DNA of 64,000 nucleotides from Mercurialis annua (Eukaryota; Streptophyta; Magnoliopsida; Malpighiales; Euphorbiaceae): the NCBI RefSeq assembly GCF_937616625.2, contig NC_065570.1, forward strand, positions 41,423,665 through 41,487,664. The letters are read 5' to 3'. Position 1 is the stretch's first letter, and every line of letters begins with the position of its first letter. Shown here one piece after another: positions 11,115 to 21,954 of the stretch. Under the pieces are notes generated by a model. The model worked only from the letters and a program-made list of their open reading frames with translations, was not told the origin of the DNA and did not search any database. The position numbers and the translations under genes are program-made.

Positions 11115-13615
11115 TGTCACGACCCAAAATATTGAGCCACAACCGGCGCTAGGGAACGGGAGTGGTAGCTCCGGAACCCGTAGCAAGCCTAAAATCACAA
11201 TTAATTTTTCGCAAATAATAAACAAATAACATAAAGCAACAGAAGCAAGTATACATAACATATATACACAAACATTTACACTAACTGTTCTGTTATCCTC
11301 GCGGGCTCTGGTTACCGTACCTCGTACGAACTGGCCTCGCGGTACTATATACCTCAGTTAGTGTATCCAACATATCACTGGCACCTAGTGCCGTGCACAA
11401 CATATAAAACACATAGCCTACAAAAACATATAAACTAGACAGCAAGTAATATGTACACAATATGTGTACTGCTGTCTAGGCTACGACTCTGTCAACATGG
11501 GACCACTACTGCAGCATTCACAGAAGTCAGATACTAAACATACACAGCTGACTTCTGGACTTCAAAATCGGCCTCTAGCTAGGTCCACAAACTAAGCACC
11601 TGAAAGACATCAAAGGTGAGGGGTCAGTATTTGGGAAAATACTGAGTGAGGTTGCATTTTACTAACGGTATTAATTTAAAAACATAGCATCGCATCTAAA
11701 GAAAATAATAATATAAAACATATAAACATGTATTTGATCCGTACGAAACTAATATCCTAGCATGCGACACATCTCTCGAATAATCATATATCGTTCAACC
11801 CAATCATAAATCTCAAGTTGTGAGTCCAACTCACTGGTGGGCCCAGCCCACTAGATACGGGGACTTCCTGGCTACACCGTAGCCGAGTTCACTCTCGTAT
11901 CGAATTCATATCATATCATACATATCCAATCATTTCTCAAATGCAAACACACTAGACTGACTCAATACTGGTGATCACACAACCTATTGACACCCAATAG
12001 GTAGCTAGTTTCTTCGGATCGCATACTAGTTCTCGTATATACATTTGATAGAAACATATAATATTTAATCAAATCATCTTACATGCGATGCGTAAAAACA
12101 GTATACATATCAATATAAAATGACTTTATATATATAATACTCGAAAGTAAAGTGCAACTCACAGTGACCGCAATCCAATCACAAATATGGTCGATGAGAT
12201 GATATGCCCTTACTAGTCCGCTTCTACTGACTCCACTACTCGCTGACACGTCTGATAAATCGTTAATAGTTAGACGTGATTCTCGCATTCTTATACGTAT
12301 AATACTTTTAAGTTTTAGGGTTTAGTTTCATTTTAAACTTATTTACGTATTCGATAACTTTAATTGTATAGTCGACTTCGCGAATACCATTTCTCATAAT
12401 TGAGAATCGCTTAATGTCCTTGACGTTTTCCATTACTATTAGTTATCTAAAACGTCGAGCTAATCTCAAGATTAATGATTCTCAAAGTCCGAAATCCATC
12501 CTTTAGAGTCAATTTACTCAAAACGTTGAATTTCTACATCAAATATTCATCATATACACATGGATACGAGTCGGGGTGCACGGGCGTGCATTTTGGTGGG
12601 TGCACGATCGTGCAACCAAGTGCACGTTCGTGCACCTCACTAGTGCACGTTCGTGCACCTCTAGTGCACGTTCGTGCACCATGAAGAGTGCACGTTCGTG
12701 CACTTCAGGTGCACGTTCGTGCACTTCAGGTGCACGTTCGTGCACTTTTGGTGCACGTTCGTGCACCCGTGGTGCACGGTCGTGCACCACGTGCACAGCC
12801 CCCGGAAAGACGTTTTCCGGGGCCTTTTGGCTTTCCCGACGTGCTAACCTTTCCACTACACAAAACCCGTATTCCCGTTTTCTCAAAAACGCTATAATAA
12901 CATCCAAAACATCAATTTCAATCCAATAAATCATAAAACTCAAAACAGCCAACAAAATCCGATTTTTGCACCAATTCTCGAGATATTTACCTTGATTTGA
13001 CACTCGGAAACGGTAGGGCTTTCGATTCTGAAGAGATCGCCGCTTGAATTGCTCGAATCGGACGTCGAACGGCGAAACGGCGGCGAAACGTAATCGATCG
13101 GCGTTGTTTCCCTCACTCTCTCGATTCTTCTCTGATTCATATCTTCTTCTTCTTATATTTCTTGGAAACAATGCCACTTTGGTCCTTGTTCTTTTTGTTT
13201 CTTATCATTTATCCTTTAAACTTTTCTTTTATTCAATTTAATCCATAACTGAATCAATAACTTCTTAAATTATTACCTTTACGTATTATTTATATCCGAT
13301 AAATAATACAAAGCTCGATATTAATACTTTTCCGTCAAAATCCAAAATTTCCATTTTCGACACAAAGTGGATAAATTACCACTTTGGTCCCTGTACTCTA
13401 TTTTGGGCTTTTCTTGCCATTTTTCCTTTTAATTCCAATTCTAACTTTAGAATTGAAATATGATATTAATTTCTCCGCAATAATCTTTTCTAATACCGAC
13501 CTACTAAAACTTATTTATCTTAGTCTTATCGGAAATCTTTCTGATTTCGCCATTCTGGCGAATCCAGACTGGACACGTGGTCCAATTAGCTAATTAAACA
13601 TTTTGGGGTATTACA
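11115..13615 (-). mobile_element. R1 5' LTR (2501 bp)
   Basis: Near-identical to 4112-6615. Sense reading starts at 13615. A TATA-like AATATAAG stretch lies near 13150-13162 in minus orientation. Downstream come the palindrome array (12576-12787), hairpin B (11983-12001), hairpin A (11625-11644) and the conserved end block. The frame at 12539-13177 is repetitive translation of the array. Confidence 0.95.
12576..12787. repeat. R1 palindrome array, 5' LTR copy, ten units
   Basis: Same ten-unit design as 5573-5787. Most spacers match, but those around units 7-9 differ (ttcag and ttttg here; a ctt-gctgg type and gttta there), although the LTRs are otherwise almost identical. The array therefore appears to change faster than its surroundings while keeping the palindromes. 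Confidence 0.9.
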
Positions 13616-13620
13616 ATTAG

Positions 13621-13980
13621 TTTTCCCTCAAATGTCTATAGGTGACACACACACCATATGCGATGTTTCTTCCTCATTTTCTACCAATAATTACTCATTT
13701 TCTCCTTGGCGTCAATAAAAAGGGATAACTACTAATTTCCTTAGACATTGGGTCGTAATTTACTTTCGTTAATTAACTTCGTTATAGAATTTGTATATAG
13801 AATTAATAGAAAACACATTATTCCCGCTTATTTTTAACAATAATTGAATTTAATTTTGAATTTTTAGTAAATGTATTTTAAAATAATTATATAAATATTT
13901 TGTGGTTTATCAGAGCATTATAAATAAATTATAAAAATGTATTTGGATTTAATGTCAAGGGCTAAACAATTGATTTTATT
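13621..13980. other. AT-rich DNA, nothing recognisable
   Basis: Pre-insertion DNA on the right of R1. No frame, terminal repeat or family motif seen. Confidence 0.6.
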
Positions 13981-14212
13981 AAAAAAAGGATCATTTATAC
14001 CCCTAAACTTTAACTCCAGGATCAAGTAAACCCTCAATGTCCGGAAATATTCAAATACATCCCCAAAGTGTTAAAACGTGAACAACTCCATCGTCAAAAT
14101 TGGAGCCTGATTGTTCATTTATTAAGACGTTAGGGGCATAACTAAACCTCTTCAGACGTTAAGAGGTTAGTTGATCATGGAATCAAAGTTTAGAGGAATA
14201 AACGACCTTTTT
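13981..14212. mobile_element. MITE of about 232 bp with long imperfect terminal inverted repeats
   Basis: The left end AAAAAAGGATCATTTATACC mirrors the right end, which reads AAAAAAGGTCGTTTATTCC in reverse complement. The inverted similarity extends about 35 bp with mismatches. No coding capacity. Target duplications cannot be resolved because both flanks are A/T runs. The superfamily is uncertain. Confidence 0.65.
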
Positions 14213-16005
14213 TCTTTTTCAAATTAATGAAAAACTTTAGATATCTTATGAATATATGATCCCTTGGAAAGGGTACAGATCCAATATGCATATCACTTTA
14301 CATATAATGGCCTTGGTGTAGGTTGTATATAGACTCCCAATTTTTTCAACTCATCTAACAATTTGTACCGATCGTAAATACTCAGACTGGGTACATGCAG
14401 ATTTCATAAAGCTCCACACATGCAGCAGCTTCAAGGGCACGTCTGTCACTTTTCCAGGTTGAATCGGACTTCTTCATGAACGTTGTTGATAATCGAGTTA
14501 CCTTTCCATGGACATCAGCATCAGTTAAATCTGACGTAGGAAAAGTGAGTTTTGACAAAAATACCCATGCTGGTGTTCAAAAATACACTTTTATCCCCTT
14601 TCTATCGCTTCAATAGCTACCGATTATTAATACGTGAACTTCAAAATAATAAATTTCAGTTAAAGAATTTTTTTTTGAGAAATTGAATGCGTGTTGTATT
14701 ATTCGGATAAAATAGATTATTATAAATTAATAAAAATGAGATATTTGAGTTAGCTTTCCAAGGCCATTTGAATCAGTTAAATCGGATGTTGGAAAAAAAG
14801 TCATGTCATAAGAATTCAGATTACATATAGATGGATAACATATAGATATAGACTTATTTTCTGAAATGTCATCAAACCTCTACATAGAAAACAACAATAA
14901 ATAGGAAGTAGATAGGAAATAGATAGAAAGTATACATGTGAGTTTTAGGTTGCCTTTTGAAAAATTATACATTTATCTACTTCCTATCTACTTCATATCT
15001 ATTGTATATTTGAATAATAACAATTATCACTAAATAAACTTGAATAAAATAAATTTATAATTAAATTAAAAATATGGAAAAATTGAACGCATATTGAATT
15101 ATTCGGATAAGATAGTTTACTATAAATTAATAAAAACGACGTATATTTAAATTAAAATTTGTGATTCGTACATTTTTACGTTTTCCTTAAATTAACTAGA
15201 ATAGATCTTCTTTTTTATGCTTCCGCGGTTGAAACTAGTTTAAGTTAATCCTATTAAGAAGCTCATTGACTAGTTATTTTGAGTCCAATGATTTGCATCT
15301 TTTGGAGTTTAAAATAATGGTTCACCTTCACATGATGAGTATACACTTCCTACTTTGGTTTGGTTACTTCTTGCAAAGTATTTATAGAGATATATGGTTT
15401 ACCTGGTTTATATGTGTGTGTGTATAAGGCGGAGATGATTGGACATGATGATTTTTTAATAAGTAAATTAAAATAAATGCATTTCCATCAAATGAAAAAA
15501 ATCACGAAATAATCGAATACTTGTATATTTAATCAGTTAAAACATTTAATAAAATGTATCACTTTAAATATAAATTTAAAAAAACATAGATTTAAATTAA
15601 AAAATTAATATTATTTAATTAAATTTATATTTTATTAAAATTAAAATTTAATATTAATAAATTCAAAATGTTTTGATGTTCATCTATTTTAAAAACATAT
15701 AATATTTATAGCACATTAATTTTAATAAATAAATACGTATATTAAATAATATTTATATTTATCTAGTTAAATTTACTTGTCAACTAATTATTTAAAAGGA
15801 GAGTGTTTTTCACACTCTTGGTTTATGAGATTAAGCTTGTAAGTGTTAAAATGTGTGGACTATTTTTGCTTCAACCCGTTCATGAGATAACAAGTTAGTT
15901 TTGTCTTATTCAGCCATCATAATACTTCGCTCTCCTTGAGCTGGACCGATCTAGCGGTGGATTGAAGAGTGACCCTAAAATTAATAGTAATAAATCTATT
16001 TTGTT
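14213..16005. other. AT-rich intergenic DNA
   Basis: No gene is supported. Two loosely similar patches near 14455-14545 and 14748-14800 share 'atcagttaaatc(t/g)ga' and suggest an old duplication. A 14-bp inverted repeat (14905-14918 with 14981-14994, arm GAAGTAGATAGGAA) spans about 60 bp. The rest is low-complexity A/T. Confidence 0.5.
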
Positions 16006-16293
16006 TTAATTTAGGGTTTCTGTTTCGTGGGTAGCTTACGAGCAAAGACTGATTAAGGAGCAGTCGACCATTGTCAACTCAACGGATCCGCCTGAATTTG
16101 CAGCATCTCAAAATCATGCGTCAAAGATTGGGCGTGCATGTAAATATTTCATTTTTAAAGGAACTTCTTATAAATTTGTGGGCAATGTCTTCTTTTGTAT
16201 TAATGTTTTAGAATTAAACAACAATGTGTCCCCTAAACTTATAAACAATGGGCAACTGATATATAAATTAATTTTATGGATAAATTACTCATG
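16006..16293 (+). other. Unrecognised open frame, possible exon or ORF remnant
   Basis: An open frame without a start codon follows a plausible splice-acceptor-like 'ttttaatttag'. It contains VAYEQRLIKEQSTIVNSTDP and then NHASKIGRAC, and becomes low-complexity after 16145. Upstream (15940-15965) 'ctggaccgatctagcggtgg' looks like old coding sequence too. I do not recognise a family. Its place just before LINE-like fragments suggests decayed transposon coding sequence. Confidence 0.25.
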
Positions 16294-16711
16294 AATTTGC
16301 TGATTATAGGACATTAGTCTTATTTTAATAAATTAACTTGAAAGTTGAAGAAGCAAATTGTATTGACTTACAAGTTGAGTGGACAAATTATCAAAATGAG
16401 GTTAATGACTCATAATCAGCAAGTGCATAACTGATTCGCCCTATATGTTAATTGTTCAGTGCTTATAACTTAAAAAGATAAATTACTACCCAGGTCGTAA
16501 TTTTTATTTTCTACATATTTTTTTCTTGAATCTTTCTATTCCATGCTTTCATTTTCCATATAATTATGAATGCTCTATTCCATCCTACTTGATGAACTAC
16601 ATTTGTGCAAGCGTTATGAAATTAGCACATGTAGATAAAACATTATAGAGAAGTATGAATTCCGTAAGTTTTCTGCTGATGGAAGACCTGCTGTTGTGAT
16701 ACACGTATCTG

Positions 16712-16975
16712 TTGATCAAATTACTGGTGACTCTAGCTGATGATGGTCGAGCTGCGGAAGATGCTCGAACTGCTGCCGGACATGCAGCTATTGGTAAAAC
16801 TGCTGCTGAGAGAAACTTTTCTGCTAATGGGCGAACTGCTACTATGGTGGGCCGAATTGTTGCTGTAAATGTTATAGCTCAGAACTTTGTTGAAGATGGG
16901 AAAACTGTTGCTGTAAATATTATGGCTCAAAACGTTGCTGAAGATGGTCGAACTATTGGTGAAGCTGAACATTGA
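16712..16975 (+). other. Repetitive Ala/Asn-rich frame of unknown nature
   Basis: An 87-residue open frame consists of imperfect repeats. VAVN(V/I)(I/M)AQN(F/V)(V/A)EDG occurs twice in tandem and looser 'DGRAAEDARTAAGHAA'-type units precede it. The DNA unit is about 50-55 bp. No domain is recognised. It lies about 150 bp before a LINE fragment and could be part of the same decayed element, or an expanded minisatellite that happens to stay open. Confidence 0.3.
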
Positions 16976-17124
16976 GGAGCTGCTGCCCAGTAAGACAGAC
17001 CGACAAATTTTAACCCTGAAACTGCTGCTCACAATTCTTTGCATGGGAGGTACTTTGATGATATAACATGATAAATAATTTTGAAGATGTAATTACGGCA
17101 GAAGGCTGTTTGCGTAGTATCAAA

Positions 17125-17600
17125 ATGCCTCCTTTTATTCATATGTGGAAATCAAACGCTCTGCATAGAGTAAAGTTTTTCATTTGGGTTGCATTTCACA
17201 ATAAAGTTCCAACGCTTGATTTTTAGTAGAAGATCTATTATCAATAAAGATAATGATAAATGTCCTATGTGTGAGGTGGAGGATACACAAGTTCATTTAT
17301 TCACCCAATGTCGATTTGCAAGAGAGATGTGGTTTAACATTCTTCATAAGCTTGATATCATGTGGGTTATTCAAACTCTTTTGTCGATTTTTACAGGCAG
17401 TGGATGGAAATTATTCCAAGGGGACACTATTATGAGTTATGGCGAATACTTTGGTTTTTGGTAGTTTGGGAGAATTGGAAGCATCTTAAGAATCAGTTTT
17501 TTCGGATAAAACAAGTTCAAGCACGAATCTTATTTTCAATTGCTTCTCGAAGGCGGCGTTTTTATTTAAATGTTGTAATAGAAGTTTTTCTTATTTAGGA
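17125..17600 (+). pseudogene. LINE (L1-type) ORF2 3' end with zf-RVT domain, broken
   Basis: The sequence reads KSNALHRVKFFIWVAFHNKVP and then CPMCEVEDTQVHLFTQC followed by A.EMWFNIL, the Cys/His pattern of the zinc-binding domain at the end of plant L1-type reverse transcriptases. A stop follows LDF near 17224, and the frame shifts near 17440, where VVWENWKHLKNQFFRIKQVQ continues to 17598. No reverse transcriptase core lies upstream, so this is a 5'-truncated insertion or a relic. Plus strand. Confidence 0.75.
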
Positions 17601-18124
17601 TTGGATTTTTTCAAAAATCCTTTTTGTGTTCTTTTTCAAGATTGTAACTTTTAAAATTCTCTCGAAGTTGTAGCCTCTAGTGTGCCATCTAGTATGTGTC
17701 ACTTCTTGTGCGAAAGATTTAAGTAGTTGGTCTTTTGTCATTTTTGTAGTTTTTTATAAAATTTTCGATTTATAATCAAAGAATGGATTTCTTATTATAA
17801 TTTTTATTCACATTCGTTATTCATGACCAGTGGCGTATTTTGATATGAAAAAGAAAAAAATACAAAAAGTGATATAACCTGATCAGAGATGGTGATAGAA
17901 AGAGGATTTCTCGTTTCCATGGTGACTCGCCTATTATATGGCGGAAATCTCTCTTAATTATCCCCATGGGGACGAGGATGGGGAAAGTTCATTCCTCATT
18001 CATAGAGGTGGAGAGGGGATGGAGAGTGTAGTCCCCCGCGTCTCCATGGGGATCGATGCATATACATATAAAATTATTAATATTTTATACATAATTTATA
18101 TTTTTATTCGATTTAATATTTATT
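17601..18124. other. Intergenic DNA, nothing recognisable
   Basis: Contains the probable 3' tail of the LINE fragment (T-rich, 17600-17800) and AT-rich sequence up to the MITE. No poly-A tail is clear enough to fix the LINE end. Confidence 0.5.
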
Positions 18125-18443
18125 TGGCTTAAATGCACAAAAAATCACCAACTTTCGCATATTTTTGGTATTTAACATGAACTTTTAATTTTGGCGTAAA
18201 AATACATGAACTATCAAATTTTTGCATATAAGACCAAACTTGCATTTTTTTCAAAAAATGATGTCGTTTTAAGGCAAAAACAGTGCCGTTTTAGGGGAGA
18301 AACGATGTCGTTTTATGCCCAAAATGATGTTCGTGTTATTATTGCAAAAATCATATAGTTCGTGTATTTTTATGCCAAAATTAAAAGTTCATGTTAAATA
18401 CCCAAAACACGCGAAAGTTGGTGATTTTTTATGCATTTAAGCC
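18125..18443. mobile_element. MITE of 319 bp, Mutator-like, 8-bp TSD tatttatt
   Basis: Ends GGCTTAAATGCA and TGCATTTAAGCC are inverted, and similarity continues inward for about 70 bp (AAAAAATCACCAACTTTCGC against its complement). Direct repeats tatttatt flank it at 18117-18124 and 18444-18451. The centre has three copies of a 'gatgtcgtttta'-like unit. Long terminal repeats and an 8-9 bp duplication suggest a Mutator-like non-autonomous element. Confidence 0.8.
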
Positions 18444-18639
18444 TATTTATTACTATATATTTATTAATAAAAACATAATATCGTGTATATTTATATGCTG
18501 ATCAAAATATTAACATATATAAATATGCATGTTAGTTTAGTATTTTAGTTGTTACTTTTTTAAATTTTAAAAATAACAAAAATACATTTTTATACATTAA
18601 AGATACATTATTATACATTAAAGATACATAATTTAGATT

Positions 18640-19325
18640 TTAATTTAAGCTTTATTTTTAGACCCGTCGATTGTTCGTGCTTCGGAGCCATATCATGTTT
18701 AATTGCGTGCCAGGTTTCACATGGATTCACAAGTAGTGATTTTATATCGCTATTTACCGCTTTATTAAGTAAATTAGGTATCTTGATAAATAAATATTTA
18801 CGAACTATATTTTGAATCATTACAGATCTGGGATGGAACGAGCTTGTCAATAGGCATTATCGAGACTGTGTGCACCGAGAAGTACTTTGGGATCGCCAGA
18901 CAAATGTCTTGTTTACGATGGGATTTGACGAGGATTTGTTCCTGTCCACTTTGGGATTCGGTGTGATATGTCACACTTACACTAGGATCATTTCAATATT
19001 GTATCCATAATGTTATATATATATATATATAAAAGTATGAAATGGTTTTAAGGTTTTCACTTAATGAATGAAAATAGTTGTATGAACTCATCTCAGTATA
19101 TCTGACCCTATTGTTTTCCCCCATTTCCAGGTTTATGATTTTTGAGCGTGTTGGACCTCCATCTTTGTTGATTTCCTCAAAGATTTATTTTTGGTTTAAA
19201 GTAAAGATGTCAAACTTATTTAAAACTCTTAGACTGCAATAGTAATAATTATGTCTTTATTATTTTAGACTATTTTTGTCAAATCGGTCTAACTGTTGTT
19301 TATGCTTATGTTGGCATGTATTACT
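18640..19325 (+). mobile_element. Decayed partial LTR related to R2
   Basis: Block by block it matches the reverse complement of the R2 LTR. 'cacatggattcacaagtagtga' corresponds to 22070-22100, 'atttaccgctttattaagtaaatt' to 22034-22058, 'gaactcatctcagtatatctgacc' to 21615-21640, and 'cttagactgcaatagtaa' to about 21480-21500. Both LTR ends are missing. The equivalent of hairpin B near 18855-18875 is decayed. It abuts Tat integrase sequence at 19326. Confidence 0.65.
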
Positions 19326-19735
19326 TTGTAATGGAAGCAGTGATCCCAGTTAAAATTAGCTCACCCACACCTAGAACTGAAGACAACCAGCTGGACCAAG
19401 AGGCGAATGAAGCAGAACTCAGGAACAATTTAGATCTTCTAGTTGAAAAGATCAACAAGTAAAATATCAGAATGGAGGCCTACATGCACAAAATAACGAA
19501 ACACTTCAATAGCCATGTCAAAAAGAGAAACTTCAATCTGGGAGACTTAGTTATGAGAAAGACATAAGTAAAGAAAGGAAAAGCTGAAAGTGGAAAGCTT
19601 AAACCCTGTTGGGAAGAACCTTATGTTATCAGCCAAGTTATCAAGGTAAAAATGTTCAAGCTCACCAATTCATTCGGAAGAACCATTCCCCGAAAACGGA
19701 GCGCGAACAGCCTAAGGAAGATCTAAAATTACTAG
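19326..19735 (+). pseudogene. Tat-type integrase C-terminal region (element T), broken
   Basis: The frame reads EAVIPVKISSPTPR, then ELRNNLDLLVEK, then RNFNLGDLVMRK, then GKLKPCWEEPYVISQVIK. This is the usual end of plant Tat/Ogre-lineage integrases (EAVIP.EI ... GDLVLRK ... GKL.P.WEGPY). In-frame stops occur near 19461 and 19566. The start is cut by the decayed LTR piece. Downstream on the opposite strand is the antisense ORF, then a polypurine tract and LTR, so the order IN, antisense ORF, PPT, LTR is that of a Tat element read left to right. Confidence 0.8.
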
Positions 19736-20270
19736 GAGTCATTTCATTATCCTATGTAATATTTACTATTTTTAATTTCAAGTTATGCAATTTGAATTCC
19801 TAAGTTATGTATTCAATTCCACAAAAGTGATGATCCATCACCAGTTATTTCAATGAAATTTACCCTTGATTGAACAAGAAAATTTAGTAAACTATCTGAT
19901 CTTATAATGCTACCTATATAATTACTCAAGACTTCTTCATCTAAAACGGAAAACTGACGAGTTATCCCCCATGAAAAGCAACATAAACTTGAGAAAATCA
20001 AGTAAAAGGAATGAAATGAATTACGGACAAAAACTTAAGAGTTTCAAGCATAAGAAATGAAATACATTCCAATAATAAACTTAAGAATAAAGACCTTAAG
20101 AATATCTAACGACAAACAAAATTATTCTAACTAACCTGAACAAAGACAAAATGCATAATTCAGCAAGCACATTACAGAAAGAAATATTTTATTCAAAAGA
20201 AAGGATAAAAAAATCCTATGTAAATACAAACAAGGACACGCCCTCGAGAAAAGTCTAAAACAAAAGAAAA
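19736..20270. other. Spacer between Tat integrase end and antisense ORF
   Basis: AT-rich sequence without a supported frame. It lies where Tat elements carry their variable 3' region. Confidence 0.5.
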
Positions 20271-20274
20271 TTTA

Positions 20275-21170
20275 CAAAGTCTTCTGAACTTCGGCTTACT
20301 TATCTTGGATTTTGGCTTTGACATTATCGATCTATCCCAGGCCACCTTCCTTGTCTTGAATCTTGGTTTTCACATTGTTGATGGTGTCTGGGAGAATCCA
20401 TCCAAAAATCCAAAGAAAATGAACGCATTCAAGGCTTCTTTTTCCTCTTCTCCTCCTCTTCCTTCCCCCCCTTAGTTCGGGCCATAAGGTCTTCATGCAA
20501 CAAAGGCTTCAGATCATCTTCAATAAGTATAGGTTGATCGCCTTGAGAATGATGATCGCCAACCATATTCCCAGATGGAGTAGCAGAAGGAACCTCCGAC
20601 AAATCAAGGACATCACTACTAGAGGGCATATTAGTCAATTTATCAGGGTGATTTAGCAACTTCAGTCCAGCAAATTGATTGGTGGAGGCAATAGTTTGGC
20701 TAAAAGCCACTTCCTCAGGACTTCACGCAAGACCTGGCACATGATCCCCCTCCTACCCAGAAGAATCCTTATCCATAGTTGGCTCAACTTTATCTACCTT
20801 GACAATTGATATCTTAGGCTCATGCTCATCAGGCTCGCTTTCGCTCTCCTAGACTTTAGGAAGTTCATACAGAAGATCCACATTGCCCCCAGGATGACGT
20901 TTCAAGCACTCCTCCGAAGTATTATCCATTAACTAAGAGAGCTGCTCTGTAAACTGGTTGGTAATACACTTACGTCTCTCTTTCTCATGGAGGAGCCTAA
21001 ACTGCTTCATATAAAATTGTTCTTGAGCCTGAGTAAGCTTCTGGTTGAGGGCAGCCACGGTATCCTCAAATTCCCTCTTACGGGCGTCAAAATCAACTTT
21101 CCTCGTAACCAAGTCGTAGGCCTGGTTTATATTCTCCTTCTTAAGATGACCTACCTCCTTTAAATTGTCT
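20275..21170 (-). pseudogene. Antisense ORF of element T, C-terminal part (broken)
   Basis: Minus-strand frames at 21181-20933 and 20710-20429 are parts of one decayed protein. The first is a charged coiled-coil-like stretch (LNQKLTQAQEQFYMKQFRLL). The second has acidic and Lys/Glu-rich sequence ending KGGKEEEEKRKKKP. Beyond it two imperfect copies of an 'NVKTKIQDK' unit can be read near 20420-20280. The protein is cut at 21171-21175 by R2; its N-terminal part continues at 34398-36459. Such antisense ORFs downstream of integrase are known in some Tat-lineage elements. Confidence 0.6.
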
Positions 21171-21617
21171 CCCTCTGTCACGACCCATTTTCATGAATCG
21201 CGACCGGCGCTAGGGTATGGGTAATGTAGTACCGAAACCCGTAGCTAGCCTCCCATATAAATCATGAACACATAAACCTGCAGAAAACCAATGCTCGGGG
21301 GCAACCGAGACTTCAACCTAATCTAGCAGATATAATAATCAACAATTAATATAACATGCTTATTCAATTCCGAATCTAAAATAAATCTATCATAAACCGA
21401 TATAAATAATAAAGCATGCCAAAGCAATATAACCAGTCGAACCAATCCGACAAAATAAATAATAATAACAAGGACGTCTAGTTACTACTGCGGTCTAAGA
21501 ATAAAACAGTTTTACAGTTTTATTAAAATAAAAGGGAACCTCCGAGGAAAAGTAAATGCGGAGATCACCAGACTCTCTCAGATAATAACCCTGGGGAAAA
21601 TTGGGAAAACAACGGGG

Positions 21618-21630
21618 TCAGATATACTGA
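21618..21630 (-). promoter_or_regulatory. R2 hairpin A (short)
   Basis: TCAG and CTGA flank ATATA, preceded by GGGG and followed by GATGAGTT, the same context as the longer hairpins A of R1, R3 and R4. The stem is only 4 bp. Second copy at 31757-31769. Confidence 0.45.
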
Positions 21631-21766
21631 GATGAGTTCATACCACTATCTACATTTATTAAGTGGAAAACCTTTAAAAACGTTTAAAACATTTAATAAC
21701 GATATTACGGATAATAGTTGGAACCCTAATCCACAATTCTAAATAATAATCATAATCCAATAGGTC

Positions 21767-21888
21767 TGGTCCCGAGAGCTGAGCTACACCGAGTTACCAC
21801 TGACCACACTTATACCAGAGTCCCGAGAGCTGAGCTACACCGAGTTACTCTACCTGGTCCCGAGAGCTATGCTCACACCGAGTTACCA
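21767..21888. repeat. R2 threefold repeat of a TCCCGAGAGCT...CGAGTTACC module
   Basis: About 30 bp containing 'tcccgagagctgagctacac' and then 'cgagttac' occurs three times, the third slightly altered. R4 has a related threefold module (near 49855-49940 and 57130-57210, 'gggatagctcaaccgagttc'). The copy in the right-hand R2 LTR is at 31906-32027. Confidence 0.8.
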
Positions 21889-21922
21889 CATTTCCATAAA
21901 TACCTTACCCAGATCAATACCG

Positions 21923-21954
21923 GTGCGCACGCAGTCCTAATGATGCCCATTAGG
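21923..21954 (-). promoter_or_regulatory. R2 palindrome GTGCGCAC plus hairpin B with compensatory change
   Basis: GTGCGCAC (21923-21930) stands where R1, R3 and R4 have GTGATCAC. It is followed by CCTAATG, loop ATGCC, CATTAGG (21936-21954), where the others have CCTATTG and CAATAGG. Both changes keep the pairing. Second copy at 32062-32093. Confidence 0.7.

Larger units (their letters stand above)
4112..13615 (-). mobile_element. R1: complete gag-only LTR retrotransposon with TSD attag
   Basis: A 9.5 kb element bounded by 5-bp duplications attag at 4107-4111 and 13616-13620. It has two LTRs (4112-6615 and 11115-13615), an initiator-Met type primer site at 11099-11110 and a polypurine tract at 6616-6628, which together fix minus orientation. 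The LTR ends (sense TGTAATACCCC and GGGTCGTGACA) match Tekay/Del-type chromoviruses. The 4.5 kb interior has a gag-like frame but no protease, reverse transcriptase, RNase H or integrase, so it must depend on a relative in trans. The LTRs differ by roughly 15 scattered substitutions by eye, so the insertion is young. Confidence 0.92.

Noticed and set aside
20933..21181. Coiled-coil frame as a small host gene
   Set aside because: Its first codons run into the R2 LTR; it is part of the antisense ORF split by R2.
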